Source: Parascedosporium putredinis (taxonomy: Eukaryota > Ascomycota > Sordariomycetes > Microascales > Microascaceae). From it: a stretch of 64,000 bases of DNA. How positions within the stretch are numbered: position 1 is the stretch's first letter; the number at the start of each line of letters is the position of its first letter. The notes under the pieces were generated by a model. The model had not been told where the DNA came from, did not search any database, and worked only from the letters and a program-made list of their open reading frames with translations. The stretch is taken from contig CASHTG010000017.1 in assembly GCA_949357655.1 (NCBI GenBank), positions 1,736,001-1,800,000 of the forward strand, written 5' to 3'. Positions 24,801 through 36,077 of this stretch are shown here, piece by piece. A program made the position numbers and the translations under genes.

Positions 24801-25366
24801 GTCGGTACGCTTCTTCGTCATGGCGAAAAGTGTATCGAAGTAGGCGCCGGCGGGTTGCTGGCCACCCTGCTGCTGCTGCTGGCCCTGTTGCTGGGTGCTG
24901 GCGCCGAGCGTGGAAAGGCCGAGGCTGGAGGGAGCGGTTCCTAGGCTGGGGATCTGGGCCTGGCCCTGGTTCTGTGCGGTGGTAGTGGAGCCCAAGGCGC
25001 CGCCAAACAGAGAAGGCTTCGCGGTGGTGTTGGTCGCCCCAAAGGCGGAGGACTGGGTGCTCTGACCCAGGCCGCCGAACGGGGTGGTGGAAGGCTGGGC
25101 AGTGGTGGCGGTCGAGGCCCCGAACATGCTCGGCTTAGAGGCGGTCGAGGCTCCGAAAAGGCCGCCAGCGGTAGGTTGGGCGGTCGAGGCAGCAGGTTGA
25201 GTCGCGGTGCTTTGGCCGAACAAGCTCGGTTTCGTGGCTGTCGATGCGCCAAAGAGGCTCGAGCCGGCGGCGGGCTGTGATGCATTGGTCTGGCCAAAAG
25301 GCTAGAGCCTCCCTGCGTCGTCGCCGACTGGCCAAAGGCCGATTGGCCGCCTCCGAAGAGCGACAT
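21816..25366 (-). CDS. NIC96: Nucleoporin NIC96 (Nup93 family) with FG-rich N-terminus
   Basis: Nic96/Nup93 is a scaffold nucleoporin that links the Nsp1 channel complex to the inner ring. Two exons, 25366-22275 and 22135-21816, give about 1137 residues. The first about 130 residues carry roughly ten FG motifs (SLFG, GLFG, SAFG types) in a Ser/Thr/Ala/Gln-rich context. A Gln-rich stretch and a helical region (AGAYFDTLFAMTKKR...) follow, then the long alpha-solenoid (QGEYVWAIVFYLLRSGHVMD, DWIWLQFNLAREADRTVEFA, ALSGQFEEAVAYLYPFSYVD), which is the family hallmark. The C-terminus is ...RYRFPPHLHEALARASAE. Frame breaks: A4 at 25296-25299 and G4 at 24226-24229 (each one base short on the coding strand), a CG-rich spot near 23450-23460 (opposite sign), and one near 22040-22075 (one short). 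Confidence 0.93.
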
Positions 25367-26066
25367 GGCTAGCTGTGGAGGTTTTAATGTGGTCCCCGGT
25401 TCTGTGTCAACAACGTAGGAATGGAAAGGGAAAAGTGGAAAGAGAGAGCTCCTTCTTCGCCCTTTTTTTCTCTTCTTCGAAGTTCGACTTTTAGGGCCAG
25501 GGGGCAAACCCTCGTTCAACAGATGATGGATATCAGAGATATGCCGAGCTGAGGAGTTTGTTCGGGCCCGGGCTGGGAGCGAGATGGGGAAGCTGTTCAA
25601 CTTTATCTGGCTGTCGCGTCGAAGAGGAAATTTACCGGGTATAGGTCGAGAATCCCCAACCTGACAACCAGTTTGTTGCTTGGCTCGGTATGTGGCCAAT
25701 CAGACACGGGAAGCACGACTTGAGCGGACCAAAGCCCAGGCAACGGCCCCACCAACCTCACCGAGATTTTTCTAGATCAAGGAAAGAGCAGCTTGAAATG
25801 GCAGGAAGAAGGAACTCTGTATGTCTTTTTCTTATTGGAAAGAGCGAGTTAGATCTTGCACGCTTTTCCCTTCTGCGGCCATCGCCTCTTCGCCTCTTCG
25901 CCTCTTCGTGACTTCAGGACTTGTACACTAATTTTCCACCCCTTTTGCTTCCTCATTCCAGGAGCTCTCGTCCGCGTTTGTTTTGATTGATGAATTAACA
26001 TTACAAGAACCCTGAGATAACATTCCCTTTCCTTTTCTTTTGAATGACATCGCCTAACCTCTGTAT
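25367..26066. other. NIC96 promoter and 3' flank of the FGGY kinase gene
   Basis: Both neighbours run on the minus strand, so this 700-base interval holds the NIC96 promoter and leader. It includes three perfect tandem copies of CGCCTCTT at 25883-25906. No gene is supported. Confidence 0.5.
25883..25906. repeat. Tandem repeat, CGCCTCTT x3
   Basis: Three exact 8-base units in the promoter interval of the minus-strand NIC96 gene. Confidence 0.9.
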
Positions 26067-28276
26067 TTATTTACCAATGGCTGCATCGATTTTACTACGA
26101 TACTCCTGTTGCGTCCGGCATTGGTCCAAAAAGATTTCATACTTGGCATCAAACAGCCTCTTATCACTCGCTTCTTTCTTAGGCCACACTACACTCCCGG
26201 GCTTGCTCATCTTTTGCATGATAGCCCACAGATCCTCGGTGTGCCCTGTTTGGTCTGCACTTGCGGCCTTGGCACCAAGCATCGCGGCGCCATGAACGAC
26301 GGCCGCGCCAACGTACTCCGGGATGACTACGGGTAGGTCGCATACGGTGGCAATGAGGTCCATTAGAATGGTGTTGCGGCACTGTCCACCAGACATGAAG
26401 ATGCTAGAGATGGAGTGACCCGCCTTGTTCATGGTATCGATAATGTGCCGCGTCTGCATAGCGATGAATTCCATGGTAGCGTAGTACAGCAGGGCGAGGC
26501 TGTCCGGGCCGGTGTCACTGGTCATGCCGACGAGAGCGCCCTGCATCCGAGAGTCAGCGACAGGTGAGCGGTTGCCCCACAAGTCGCCATAGAAGAATAT
26601 GTGCCTGGCGAGGTAAGGGACGCTTGAGGCCCCAGACTGGCGCGCCATCTGGGCGAGCCGTTCATTGAGGTGCTCGTAGATAGACTTGCTACCCAGGCCG
26701 CCCTCGGGCAACGCAGACTTGTCTAGGTAAGCGGGATGGGTCTCGACGACATGGCGGAGGAGCTCGCCGGTGGCGGACTGCCCACCCTCGGCCATCCACT
26801 GGTTCGGTAGGAGGACGTCCCTGTAGGGGCCCCATACACCGTTGACGAAAACGGGGTCTTTGGACATGACAAGGTGGCAGGTGGAGGTACCTGCAACCGC
26901 GGCAAGACGGCCCGAGGCTTGCTCTGGGCCGCTGGTAGTACTAGCGTCCTCCTTAAGACCGTCGACCTGCACGCCGACGGTGCCGATCCAACCCGCGTAG
27001 GCATCGATGACGCCGCTGCCTACCGCAACGGTCGTGGGAAGCCCGAGGTCCTGGGCCGCTTTCTCGCTCAGCGTACCCACGAGCTCTCCTGCGCTGAGAA
27101 AGTGACCGTTCTGCAAACGAAAGGTGGCCAAAGCCCATAAGTTAGCGCCTTGCACTTGTGGCTAGGGAAAAAGAAATGGTTCAAGGGTTTGGATGAACCA
27201 AGAATGACTCAAAGAAAAGGCTCACCACCCTATCAACGCCTCCCACTCTCTTGAACTCGTCCTCGACAAGATCGGAGAGGCCAATTCCATGATAAAAGTC
27301 CTCCTGCCAGCCTTTAACGCTCCCATCGACCCCGACGGGGACGTAGCCCTGCTTGCACACGGCGCTGCAGAAGCTGCGCGTCTCTTTGCCGGTGGCAATG
27401 TGTGTTAGTGCGTCGGCAAGGTCGTAAAACTTGCAGCGGGAGAAGAGCTCGGGCGGCATGTTGCGCTTGAGCCAGAGAACCTTGGGCATCTCCATCTCGA
27501 TGTTCATGGTGCCGCCGACGTAGCGCAGGAGGTTGTGACCCGTGGCGTTGATGGCATCGGTCTCGGCCTCGGCTCGGTGATCGAGCCACAGGACTATATT
27601 GCGCTTGTCGGCATCGGCCTCGAAGTTGGGGCCTGTGACGGATACGGGCTCGTCGGTATCGTGGGTGAAGACGCTGAGGGAGCACGTGGCGTCGAAGCCG
27701 AGGCCCTTGACGGTGGTCGGGTCAACCTTGGACTCGGCAAGGATACGGCGCACACAGCTGCAGATGCGGTTCCAGATGTCGGTCGTGGATTGTTCCTAAA
27801 GGATGAGGGTAATTGGATTAGGTAGGATGGCCATAGAGGAGTAGGTGGGCGTGCGAGAATGCGCGCGCGCATGAGAAAGAGAGAGTGTGTGTGTGGGAAC
27901 AGAGCCTCAACTTACGTAGTAGCCACTCTGGGGCTTCCAGAGCTTGATGTCTTCGGATGCGATTGCCTTGATGGTGCCCGAGGCATCGACAATACAGGCC
28001 CGGGCTGAGCCGGTTCCTACATCGATGCCGATATAATGGTCCTGCGCTTGGCGTTAGTATGAGTGAATGGAAAGTTGCGACTTTGAAGCACGGAGGGGAT
28101 TCTAGTCTATCAAGAGAATCGGGAAATACGAGGGGAAGCGAGCGAGAGATGTCAAGAATGGCAACTCACATTCAAGCTTGCTGGACTGCATGCCGCCAAG
28201 CATTCGAAAACGAGAGTTAGAACGTTTGTTTGTATCGTATGCGCCGCCCTTGTCAACGGGAGGAAACTTACCCCAT
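26067..28276 (-). CDS. FGGY-family carbohydrate kinase (D-ribulokinase type)
   Basis: FGGY kinases phosphorylate sugars or polyols with ATP; this one resembles the eukaryotic FGGY/YDR109C group, for which D-ribulose is the reported substrate. Five exons on the minus strand: 28276-28272 (5 bases, ATGGG), 28185-28170 (16 bases), 28041-27916, 27795-27226 and 27110-26067. They join in frame to 586 residues with no break. The start reads MGPASLNDHYIGIDVGTGSA, giving the N-terminal ATP-loop motif DVGTGSARA; further motifs are LDHRAEAE, GTSTCHLVMSKDP, QGALVGMTSDTGPDSLALLY and the C-terminal MSGGQCRNTILMDLIA. The ATG has a good context (GCAACCATGG) and an in-frame TAA upstream. Without the two tiny exons the N-terminal motif would lack a start, so I trust this structure. 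Confidence 0.93.
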
Positions 28277-29291
28277 GGTTGCCGTACACCAAGATTACGG
28301 ATGCTAGTTTTGCCTTCTATAATACGGCGCGGGGAAGAGGAAAGGAAGGGGAGAGAGGAAACCTGGTTCACGGTCGAACGCAACCACGAGCTCGGAACCT
28401 TCAAAATTGTATCTTTGCGCTCCGCCCTTGAGGAGCTGTCAATAGCCTTTTAGGTATGGGAACAAGATCCTCTTTTTTTCTACTTCTAAACGCTACCAGC
28501 TTATTCGGAAATACTAAAGATTTACGACTCTGACAACTCTTTGTTTTTTGCTCCAGAGCGCGCAAGGTCATTGGAACGGTTGTAAGGTGTAGGTAGCGCA
28601 GCTCCTCTTTTTCCGCGTTAGCCCTCTTGCTCATCAATCATGAATCGTCCCCCATCAGCTTGTGGTGGGGTGAGGGCGGCAGTTCAAGCCAACAGCTCCA
28701 CATGCGTAGTGGATCTTTTATTTTAGTTGGTATATTCTTCGGCGTTGTCGGGCTTCGAAGCTCCAAGAAAGAAGAGAAGAAAAAATTGGATGGCGGGGAC
28801 GTGGAACCCCGCGTTTACCTTTGGCGCCTTGCCGAAAAGCCTCCGAATGCTGGCTGGACAATGGATAGATACTTCGGGTCAGGATACCCGAATCGGTGCA
28901 TGGAGGCTACACGCCAATTTGGTGTCCACATCCCCTATATCCGTGATAAAGATCCAACGCTGTCGTCATATCGGAGAGTCAAGGTACGGCCATGCACGTC
29001 TTGGGATGCTGGAGGATGGAGGATGGAGAGGCACGGGAGGGACATCGCTTCAAGCAACTCTAGTCTTTCTTGCTTCACGTTTCATTCAATTCACTATTGT
29101 ACAAAGAACGCACTAGCTAGAAACCTTCGGTAGTATGGGTGGATGAGTAGAAAACTAAAAAGGAAACAAAAAATAGACAAGGAACCGCACAGGAAGAATA
29201 AAGGATGAAAACAAGGTTTTAAAAAGAAACGCACCCCCTTTTGCCTTCCAGCCGATGATAAAAGCGATCAAGAAATGCAGTATGATGAAGA

Positions 29292-29327
<36 letters not shown>

Positions 29328-29384
29328 AGGCGAGAGACGAAGAGAAATGAGGAGGGGCAAAAAAAAGGCGTTTGGTTTCGTTGT
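28277..29384. other. FGGY kinase promoter and 3' flank of SNT1
   Basis: About 1.1 kb between two minus-strand genes. A 30-base AG dinucleotide repeat lies at about 29295-29324. A plus-strand open frame of 168 codons (28627-29133) has no domain and a composition unlike the real genes; I do not call it. Confidence 0.5.
29295..29324. repeat. AG dinucleotide microsatellite
   Basis: An uninterrupted run of about fifteen AG units 60 bases beyond the SNT1 stop codon, probably in its 3' UTR. Confidence 0.9.
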
Positions 29385-32300
29385 TTAATGGTGTCGCTGG
29401 TCATATCGATCATGAGGCCGCATCTGACCTTGCATACGAGGATCCCTAGGGTCCCGAGGGTCCCGCGGATCTCGGGGGTCCGCCATGCCTCCGTAGCCAC
29501 TGTGCGGAGGAGGACCTCGTGTGTCGTATGCCGAAACCGGAGTATAACTGCGCGCCTGGATCGGGTCCCTAGCATCGTGCGGGGGCCCTTGACCAGGCCG
29601 CAGTCCGTAGGGGTAGTGCGACATAGGCTCTCGCGATGGTGGCGCTGGCGGGGATACGGGCTCTGCATGTGTCCATGGGGGTACGTTGCTGGGCGTTGGC
29701 GCGTTGGGGGCGCCTGTTGCGCCATTGAGGTCGGCGTGCCATAAGGGTCACCCGGTGCCCGCCGCCGTAGTGTTGTTGCTGCTGTGGTGGCGGTGGCGGC
29801 TGCTGCTGTTGCGGTGGCGGTGTGGCCGACCACGACGATTGCATAGGACCTCCTGGGCCTCCGGGTCCCTTGATCGGGTCCCACGCCTTGGGGGTTGTCC
29901 GAGGCTTTGCATGGGTTTGGGCGTCGCGTTCACTGGCCATCCTCCGGGCTTCTGGAGGCCCGTAGACATCATCGCTGGGCTTTGAGGTACGTGCGACTGT
30001 CCAGAAGACGACCAGGAATCCCTGCTGGGAGGAGCGTGTTCGAGCGGCCGCGAGGTCGGTGGATGCATCGCGTACTGAGAGGGGAGGGGACGCCGCAGAC
30101 CTGTGCGGCTGCGATCCGTAGGGGCATACGCAGACTGACTTTGATACGGAGGCGGCGCCGGCGGCTGAGAATGGGCCGACGGGGCATGGTGGTGCGGGGC
30201 GGCTGCGGCGTGCTGGGGGCTGTAGCGTGGTGCGGGGCATAACTCGGCTGTCGGTAGTAGTCGCGCGACGGGGCCATCTGGGGGTTCGTGCCGCTGCGAC
30301 ATGACGGATGCTGGCCGCTGGATCGGCATGTGCTGAGTCTGCGGCGACTGATACGGCTTCAGAGGGGCATGCCCGACGATGTTGGTGGCACTGAGCCATG
30401 CCCGTATCCATAGGCAACCTCTGGCTCCCTGCTAAGCTGGGGTGCCGACGGCGGCGGTACAGCTCCGTGACCCGGCATTTTTGGCGGCTGGGGACTCGAG
30501 GTGGCCATGCTGCTGCTCGCAACTTCATTGAGCGCCTTGGGCGCTGCCGGTGCCGGTGCTGGCGGATCGTCGTTGAGTAGCGCCATTAAGCTCGACTTCT
30601 TAGGCTCGGGAGCTCGGGCGGGTGGTGGTGCCACCGTAGGCGCTGGCGGCATCGGCTGCTGGGGCGCAACTTGCCCTCGGCTTAGGTCTCCGTACGAAGG
30701 GCGACCGTCACTCTGGGGCTGCGCTGTCATGCCGTACACGCTCGTCGGCTCTGGCACGCGGCCGTAACTGGGAGGTCCCCATTCCGCCCGCTTGGCGGGA
30801 GATGCTGATCGGGCGTCAAGAGGTGGTTGTGACGGCCGTAGAGGCGCGTGCGCGAATTCGTACGGCCCAGCCGAAGGGTGTGCGTCTGGCTCCTGCTTGA
30901 GGTGAACCGGGGGACGTTGCTCGATCGGCCGAGGCGCTTCCATCTTGGCGCGTTCTCGTCCCAGGTCGCCATGGTGTCCGGGGGAGGGATGTTGGAGGGC
31001 CTCGTAGGGGCCAGCATGCGTGCCGACTGCTGCGCTTCTGGCTGTGGCTGCGCCATCGGCATCGAAGCCAACCCTCGCCGAGACTGGGTCGCCGGCGCCT
31101 CTGGCTGCTGCATGATGACATCGACGGGAGCCGACGATCGCATGGGCGCGATGACGCGCTTGGGCTGCTGTGACTGAGGCTCGGGTGGTTGTTGAACCAT
31201 TGGTTCCTCCCACAGGGCGCATTGGCGCGATATTACGTTTCGATTGCTGTGGGTCGGCCTGCGGAATTGCTGTTGCCACTTGGGGCCCTGGTCCAGAAGA
31301 TGGTCGCATTGGTGCCAAAGCCCGCTTCGCCGGCGCATCTGCCCCATGCAGACCAGATGCCTTCTGTCCTCCGATATCCATGGGTTCTCCGCCCCTGTCC
31401 CCGGGATAGGCGTATGGCTTGACCCCGGGCGAGATTGCTTGTGGGGTCCCTGGGTGTGCCTGGGGCGGCGCTGAGTGAGGTGGCTTGGCTGCATCTTGTT
31501 GGAGCTGCGGACCAGGAACGGGTTGACCTTGCGGCGGAGCCTGTCCCATGATCCCGCCATGTTCCAGAGGTTGTTGCTTCTGCGGCGAGTGCAACGGCGG
31601 GGCTGCCCTGGACTGCCCTGGGCGACGGGAACCAATGGTCCGCGGGAAGAGAAGGGAGGATTTGCCAGCTGCGGGAGGCTGCCGCTCGCCTTGGCTGTCG
31701 GTATGGGCTCCGTAACTATGGGGGCGTCGGGGTTCCCTGGCGCCGCCCCTGGGAGGATACGGCCGGTCGACCCGGTATGTTCGTGCCGCTTTTTCGAGCC
31801 TACGGTTGACGGCGGCGGGGATCCGGCCGTTTCTCGCCTCGGCGGCGTTTTTCATCGGCCTCTGAGACCATTGCTTCCCAACCATCATTCTTGTCCTTCT
31901 GCCGCACGAAATAGTTCTTGACCTATTGGGGTGGCCGAGAATCGTTAGCATACATTGTCACTGTTTTCATCGGAATAGGCCACGGAGTTTTATCCCCGAG
32001 ACACGAGGGGAAGAAGAGCAAAAGAATGGGCCAGGGTTGATTCATACCATAACGGGGGTTTTGGAGCCCATGTGATTGGCGATGGCGCCCCAGTCCGTTC
32101 CAAATGCCCGAAGAAGGGCGGGGAATTCTGTAATTTCCGAAACGCTCCAATAGCTTGAGGCCTGACTCGGCGCGCGACGTTCGGACGACGGTTGTGAAGA
32201 AGTTTGCACAAAGGTGAGAGGTGTTGCGTGGGCCGGTGGCGGAGGAGGGGATCGGGGCGAAGCTGCGGTGGAGCGAGCGCCGCCGGAGGCGCCATCACAT

Positions 32301-35300
32301 CTGCCATTGACGAAGTTTGAGTCGCAGGCGGAGGATGTTCGAGAGTGGGTGTCGGTGGTGGTGGGGCTTGGGGCACGGGCTCCACCACAGGGGGCGGTTG
32401 GGGAGTGGCCGGTTGCTCGTACGTGATCGGGAGGCGTGGAGGCTCCGCCGCGCCAGCTGGGGCTGGCGTCTCCGGGTTCTGCGCACGCGAGTTCGATCTT
32501 GATCGTCCACGGCCAGGTCCTGGCGTCGGGGTGGCTGCCAGCGTTTGGTTTGCCTTGGCTGCCGCCTTTGCCTCCTTGTCCTTGGCAACCTTGCGGCGGC
32601 CCTTCCTTCCATCAACCTTCTCCCCGTCAGCGTTTACCTTAGAACCGCCAGCGTTAGCACGCCGCCCTGACCCTGACGCAACACCGTCTGAGTCGGCCGC
32701 GTTATTGTTCTGCTCGAAAGAAAAGGTTGGCGCTGCCGCTCTGCGAGGGCGTCTGCGCTCACCACCCTCACCACCCTCGGCATTATTCTCCTCCGTTTCG
32801 TTCTCTCCGTTGCCCAGCTCAGACACCAATGCGGAGGATCTCTGCTTCCCGCGCCCACTCTTCTTTCTCCGCTTCGGCTGCTTCTTGAGTTTCTCCTTGA
32901 GGTTGAGAGGTTTCTTCTTAAGGTAGTAGAACTGAATGCATGCCTTGAAGTCTCTCTTGGGAATCGCCTCCGCGATAACACCCCACTGCTTGGGCTTGTC
33001 CATATAGCGCTTTTCAAATTGCTCCGCCTCTTCCTCTGTAAAGTTGACGATGGGTGGCAGACATTCCCAAGCAGAGGCGAGCCTATCAACAGGCACAAAG
33101 CCAGAGTTGTCATAGAAAAGCTCGTCTTGCATTTGCTTCTCGTCCCAGTACATGGGCAAAATGATGGACTCCTTCTCGCTCCGGTTTTTTCCTTTCGAAG
33201 CTGAATCTCGCGTTGCCGACGTTCCTCGTCTTCTTTGATCGAGGCTTGTATGACCCTCTCTAGGTCCCTCTCAGTTGCAAATCGTCGACCGCCGCCTCGG
33301 CCCTCGGGTTTCTGTTCTACGCTCGCCTGCGCCGCCGCCAGAGTCTCGGCGGCAGTGCTAGTGCCGTATACCTTGTCACGCACCTTTAGCGCTACCGGAT
33401 CAGCTGATAGGGTGAAGTCCAGATAACTTCGATAATTTTGTAGGTAGACCTGCGCAACCTCCTGCTGCTCCGACAGCCTCTCGAGGCCGCTCTTTCCTAG
33501 CTGCCCCATGATGAAGTGCTCGATGGGCGCATCACTTTCCTCCAGGGCCCTTAGGAGCTTGGAGTCCTTGTCCCACGGTTTGCAACGGAAATTAGGAAGG
33601 CTATCGATAGGCGGTGTCTTCATAGTCTGCCGGAGAGAGTCGAGTATCATGGCTTCGGGATCGTCGGACTCAGTTTCGTCACCATCATCCTCAACTTGTG
33701 ACGGCGGGGTCGGCAGTCGGCTACCGTCGTCTGACGATTGCCCGGCAGGGAGGCCGTCGACGGGGGCCGAGACTCGGCGACAACGCCATTTTGCTCTGGA
33801 AGGGGAGGCGCGTTGCCATCCTTAACAGTAGCTATTTCAGGGGCCGGTGGCGCGTCTGCCATCAGAACATCCTCCGAACCTGGCTGAGCCTCCTGCTTAA
33901 CGGCGACTTCGGCGGGCGGTTCGGGAACGCTGATGTCCATCTCCTCCGTCTTCGGTTGCGGGGTGGGGTTAACCGTTGTTGCCACTTCAGCATCAGGTTT
34001 CGCAGCCTTGGGCGGTGCGCTATTGTCTGAAGTAGGTGGTTTTGTGCTCTCCGTCCTGAATGGTTCCGTCTCTTGCGTGGGGGACACGTAAGCCTTCGCT
34101 TCTAGATCGGTGGGGATAGGTCTAAGGGAAGTGTAGACCTGATCATCTTCGACCGCAATTTTAAGAGCCATATCGTGAGATAGGCTTGCGAATCGAGTTG
34201 CGACATCCCAAGGGGCACCCTTCTTCTCTAGCTCGCGCAGGGCAGTTTCAGTTTTAGTGAGCTCGTCGGCAAAGTAGTCTCCCATATCTTCATCGTCGGA
34301 CTCCCAAGTTTCGGAAGGTGGTGTCGCGTCCTTTGGGGGAGTGAGAATCGGACCACTGGGACTCTGAGGAGCGGTTTCTTGGCTGCGGTGTTGGGTGCCG
34401 GTTGTTGAGGCGGCGGCTCCTTGGTCGCCACTACGGCCACCAGGTTGGGTTTCTCTTTCGACTCCTTAGGGCTAGACTGAGCCTTATCCATGCCACCCAT
34501 CTCAACATCATTGTCTTCCGTTTTAAGCTTGGCATCGTTACTAGTAGGTGTTGCCTGTGATGGCTGCACATCTCGCTCGCGTCGTGGACCTAAATCGGGT
34601 GGTACGGAGCGGCGCATTGGCTGCGCCCTGTCGGTAGTAGGGCTAAACTGAGATTCGGGCTTCGCATGGCTGCTACGAGGCCGTCTATCCTCCTCGCGAT
34701 GGAAGTCTGACGCGGCTTCATCGTGGCGGGTGCCATGAGGGGACTGTTGCTGAGTGGGGTTCTGAGAGCGCATCGCCTTGGGCGAATCGGGTGCCTTCCT
34801 GCCAGCAAAGCTTGGAGGTGCCCACTGCTTGCTTGAAGCCCTCGAGGGCGGATTTGGCTGAGCGCGAGGGCCCACCGGGATCGGGGAAGTTAGTTCAGCT
34901 TGCTGCAGCGATTTCGTGGTTGCCGCCGGGGAGCCTTGGGGTTCACTGCCACCTGCCGATACCGGACGCTCAGATAGCGCTCTTGGCCCAGTCGGTGGCG
35001 GCTTTCCGGTACCAGCGGTTGCCGACTGAGTCTCTGATGAAGTCGAGCTACGAGCTGGGACGGTGCCAAATGCAGGCGCGGAGGGCGCAATAGGGGTGGG
35101 GATACATCCTTAGTCGGCGGCGGCTGCTCGTGAGGTAGGGAACTGCGATCAACCTTGGGTCGGGCGTCACGATCGCGGGCATCACGGTCATCGCGATCTC
35201 GGCGCGGTTCAAGGTCGCCATATCGGTCTGGCCTGTCGCGGTCATCCCTCTCCCTCCCCCAACGGCCTTCTTGCGACCTACTGCGCGCAGGTCCGTAACG

Positions 35301-36077
35301 GTCATCGTAAAACCGCGCCCACGCCCTCTAGGATCCCAATCACCGCGTCCGCGACCCGACCACGCCCGAATCCTCCTCCTCGGTTAAAAGGGGCCGCACC
35401 AAAAGGCGGATCCGAAGAGGAAGATCCAGCGGATAGAGGACCTCCATCACGCGAGGCGTGCCTCGCCCTCTCTGCGTCAACATTGAGGGGCGGTTGGTCT
35501 CGATCGCGAAAGTCACGCTGTGGTGGGGACCTCCCCTACCAGGGGATGGCCGGCGAGCCCTATACGAGTCGCGGTCACGCCTATCCCAGTCACGGTCGCG
35601 GTCTCGCTCCCGGTCTCTGTCCCTCTCTCGATCGCGATCTCTGTCCCGCTCTCGGTCCCTCTCGCGGTCCCTCTCCCGATCTCGCTCGCGGCTTCGTTCG
35701 TCCCTGTACGGAGGATCCCTCCGTTCACGAAAATCGATATCACGATCTCTGCCTCGCTCCCTACTAGCATCGCGAGACCAACCACGGCCTCCGCGGCCTC
35801 GTCCTCCCCTACCGCCTCGACCAAAGTCGGCGGAGTAGCCGCCGCCGCGAGGCCCACTCTGCGCGTCCATCAGAGCCTTAGGTCCTCTAGGAGGGTCACG
35901 CGTTAAAGGGTCGCGAAATGAATCCCCTCGAGGAGGTGGGAAGGTGGGTTGGCCAAGGCGATTTTCGCCCGAAAGCCTACGCCTGTCGTTGTCCCCATAC
36001 TGTGAGCCTCTGTCATATCGGTCAGGGAGCGTGAACGTGATCGGCGTTGCTCCCCATCGTAACGGGAATATCGAGAC
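29385..36077 (-). CDS. SNT1: SNT1-like SANT-domain protein of the Set3 histone deacetylase complex
   Basis: Snt1 is the NCoR/SMRT-like scaffold of the Set3 deacetylase complex. The 5' exon is not resolved; the first supported exon begins after a TTTTAG acceptor at 36077. One clear intron is 31923-32047. Order: an Arg/Ser and long RD/RE-dipeptide region (about 35580-35720), Ser/Pro-rich disordered stretches, a helical domain (FRCKPWDKDSKLLRALEESD), the line ILPMYWDEKQ leading into the first SANT domain (FTEEEAEQFEKRYMDKPKQW, IQFYYLKKK), a basic/acidic linker, and a second SANT domain across the intron (SYWSVSEITEFPALLRAFGT, KNYFVRQKNDGWEAM). A Pro/Gln/Ala-rich C-terminus ends in DPR repeats and HH. 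I count at least ten frame breaks, for example near 36025-36027 and 33186-33191 (one base short), so the full protein cannot be given exactly. It would exceed 2100 residues. Confidence 0.88.

Noticed and set aside
28627..29133. 168-codon plus-strand frame between the FGGY kinase and SNT1
   Set aside because: No family resemblance, irregular composition, and it is antisense to the expected 3' flank and promoter of its neighbours.
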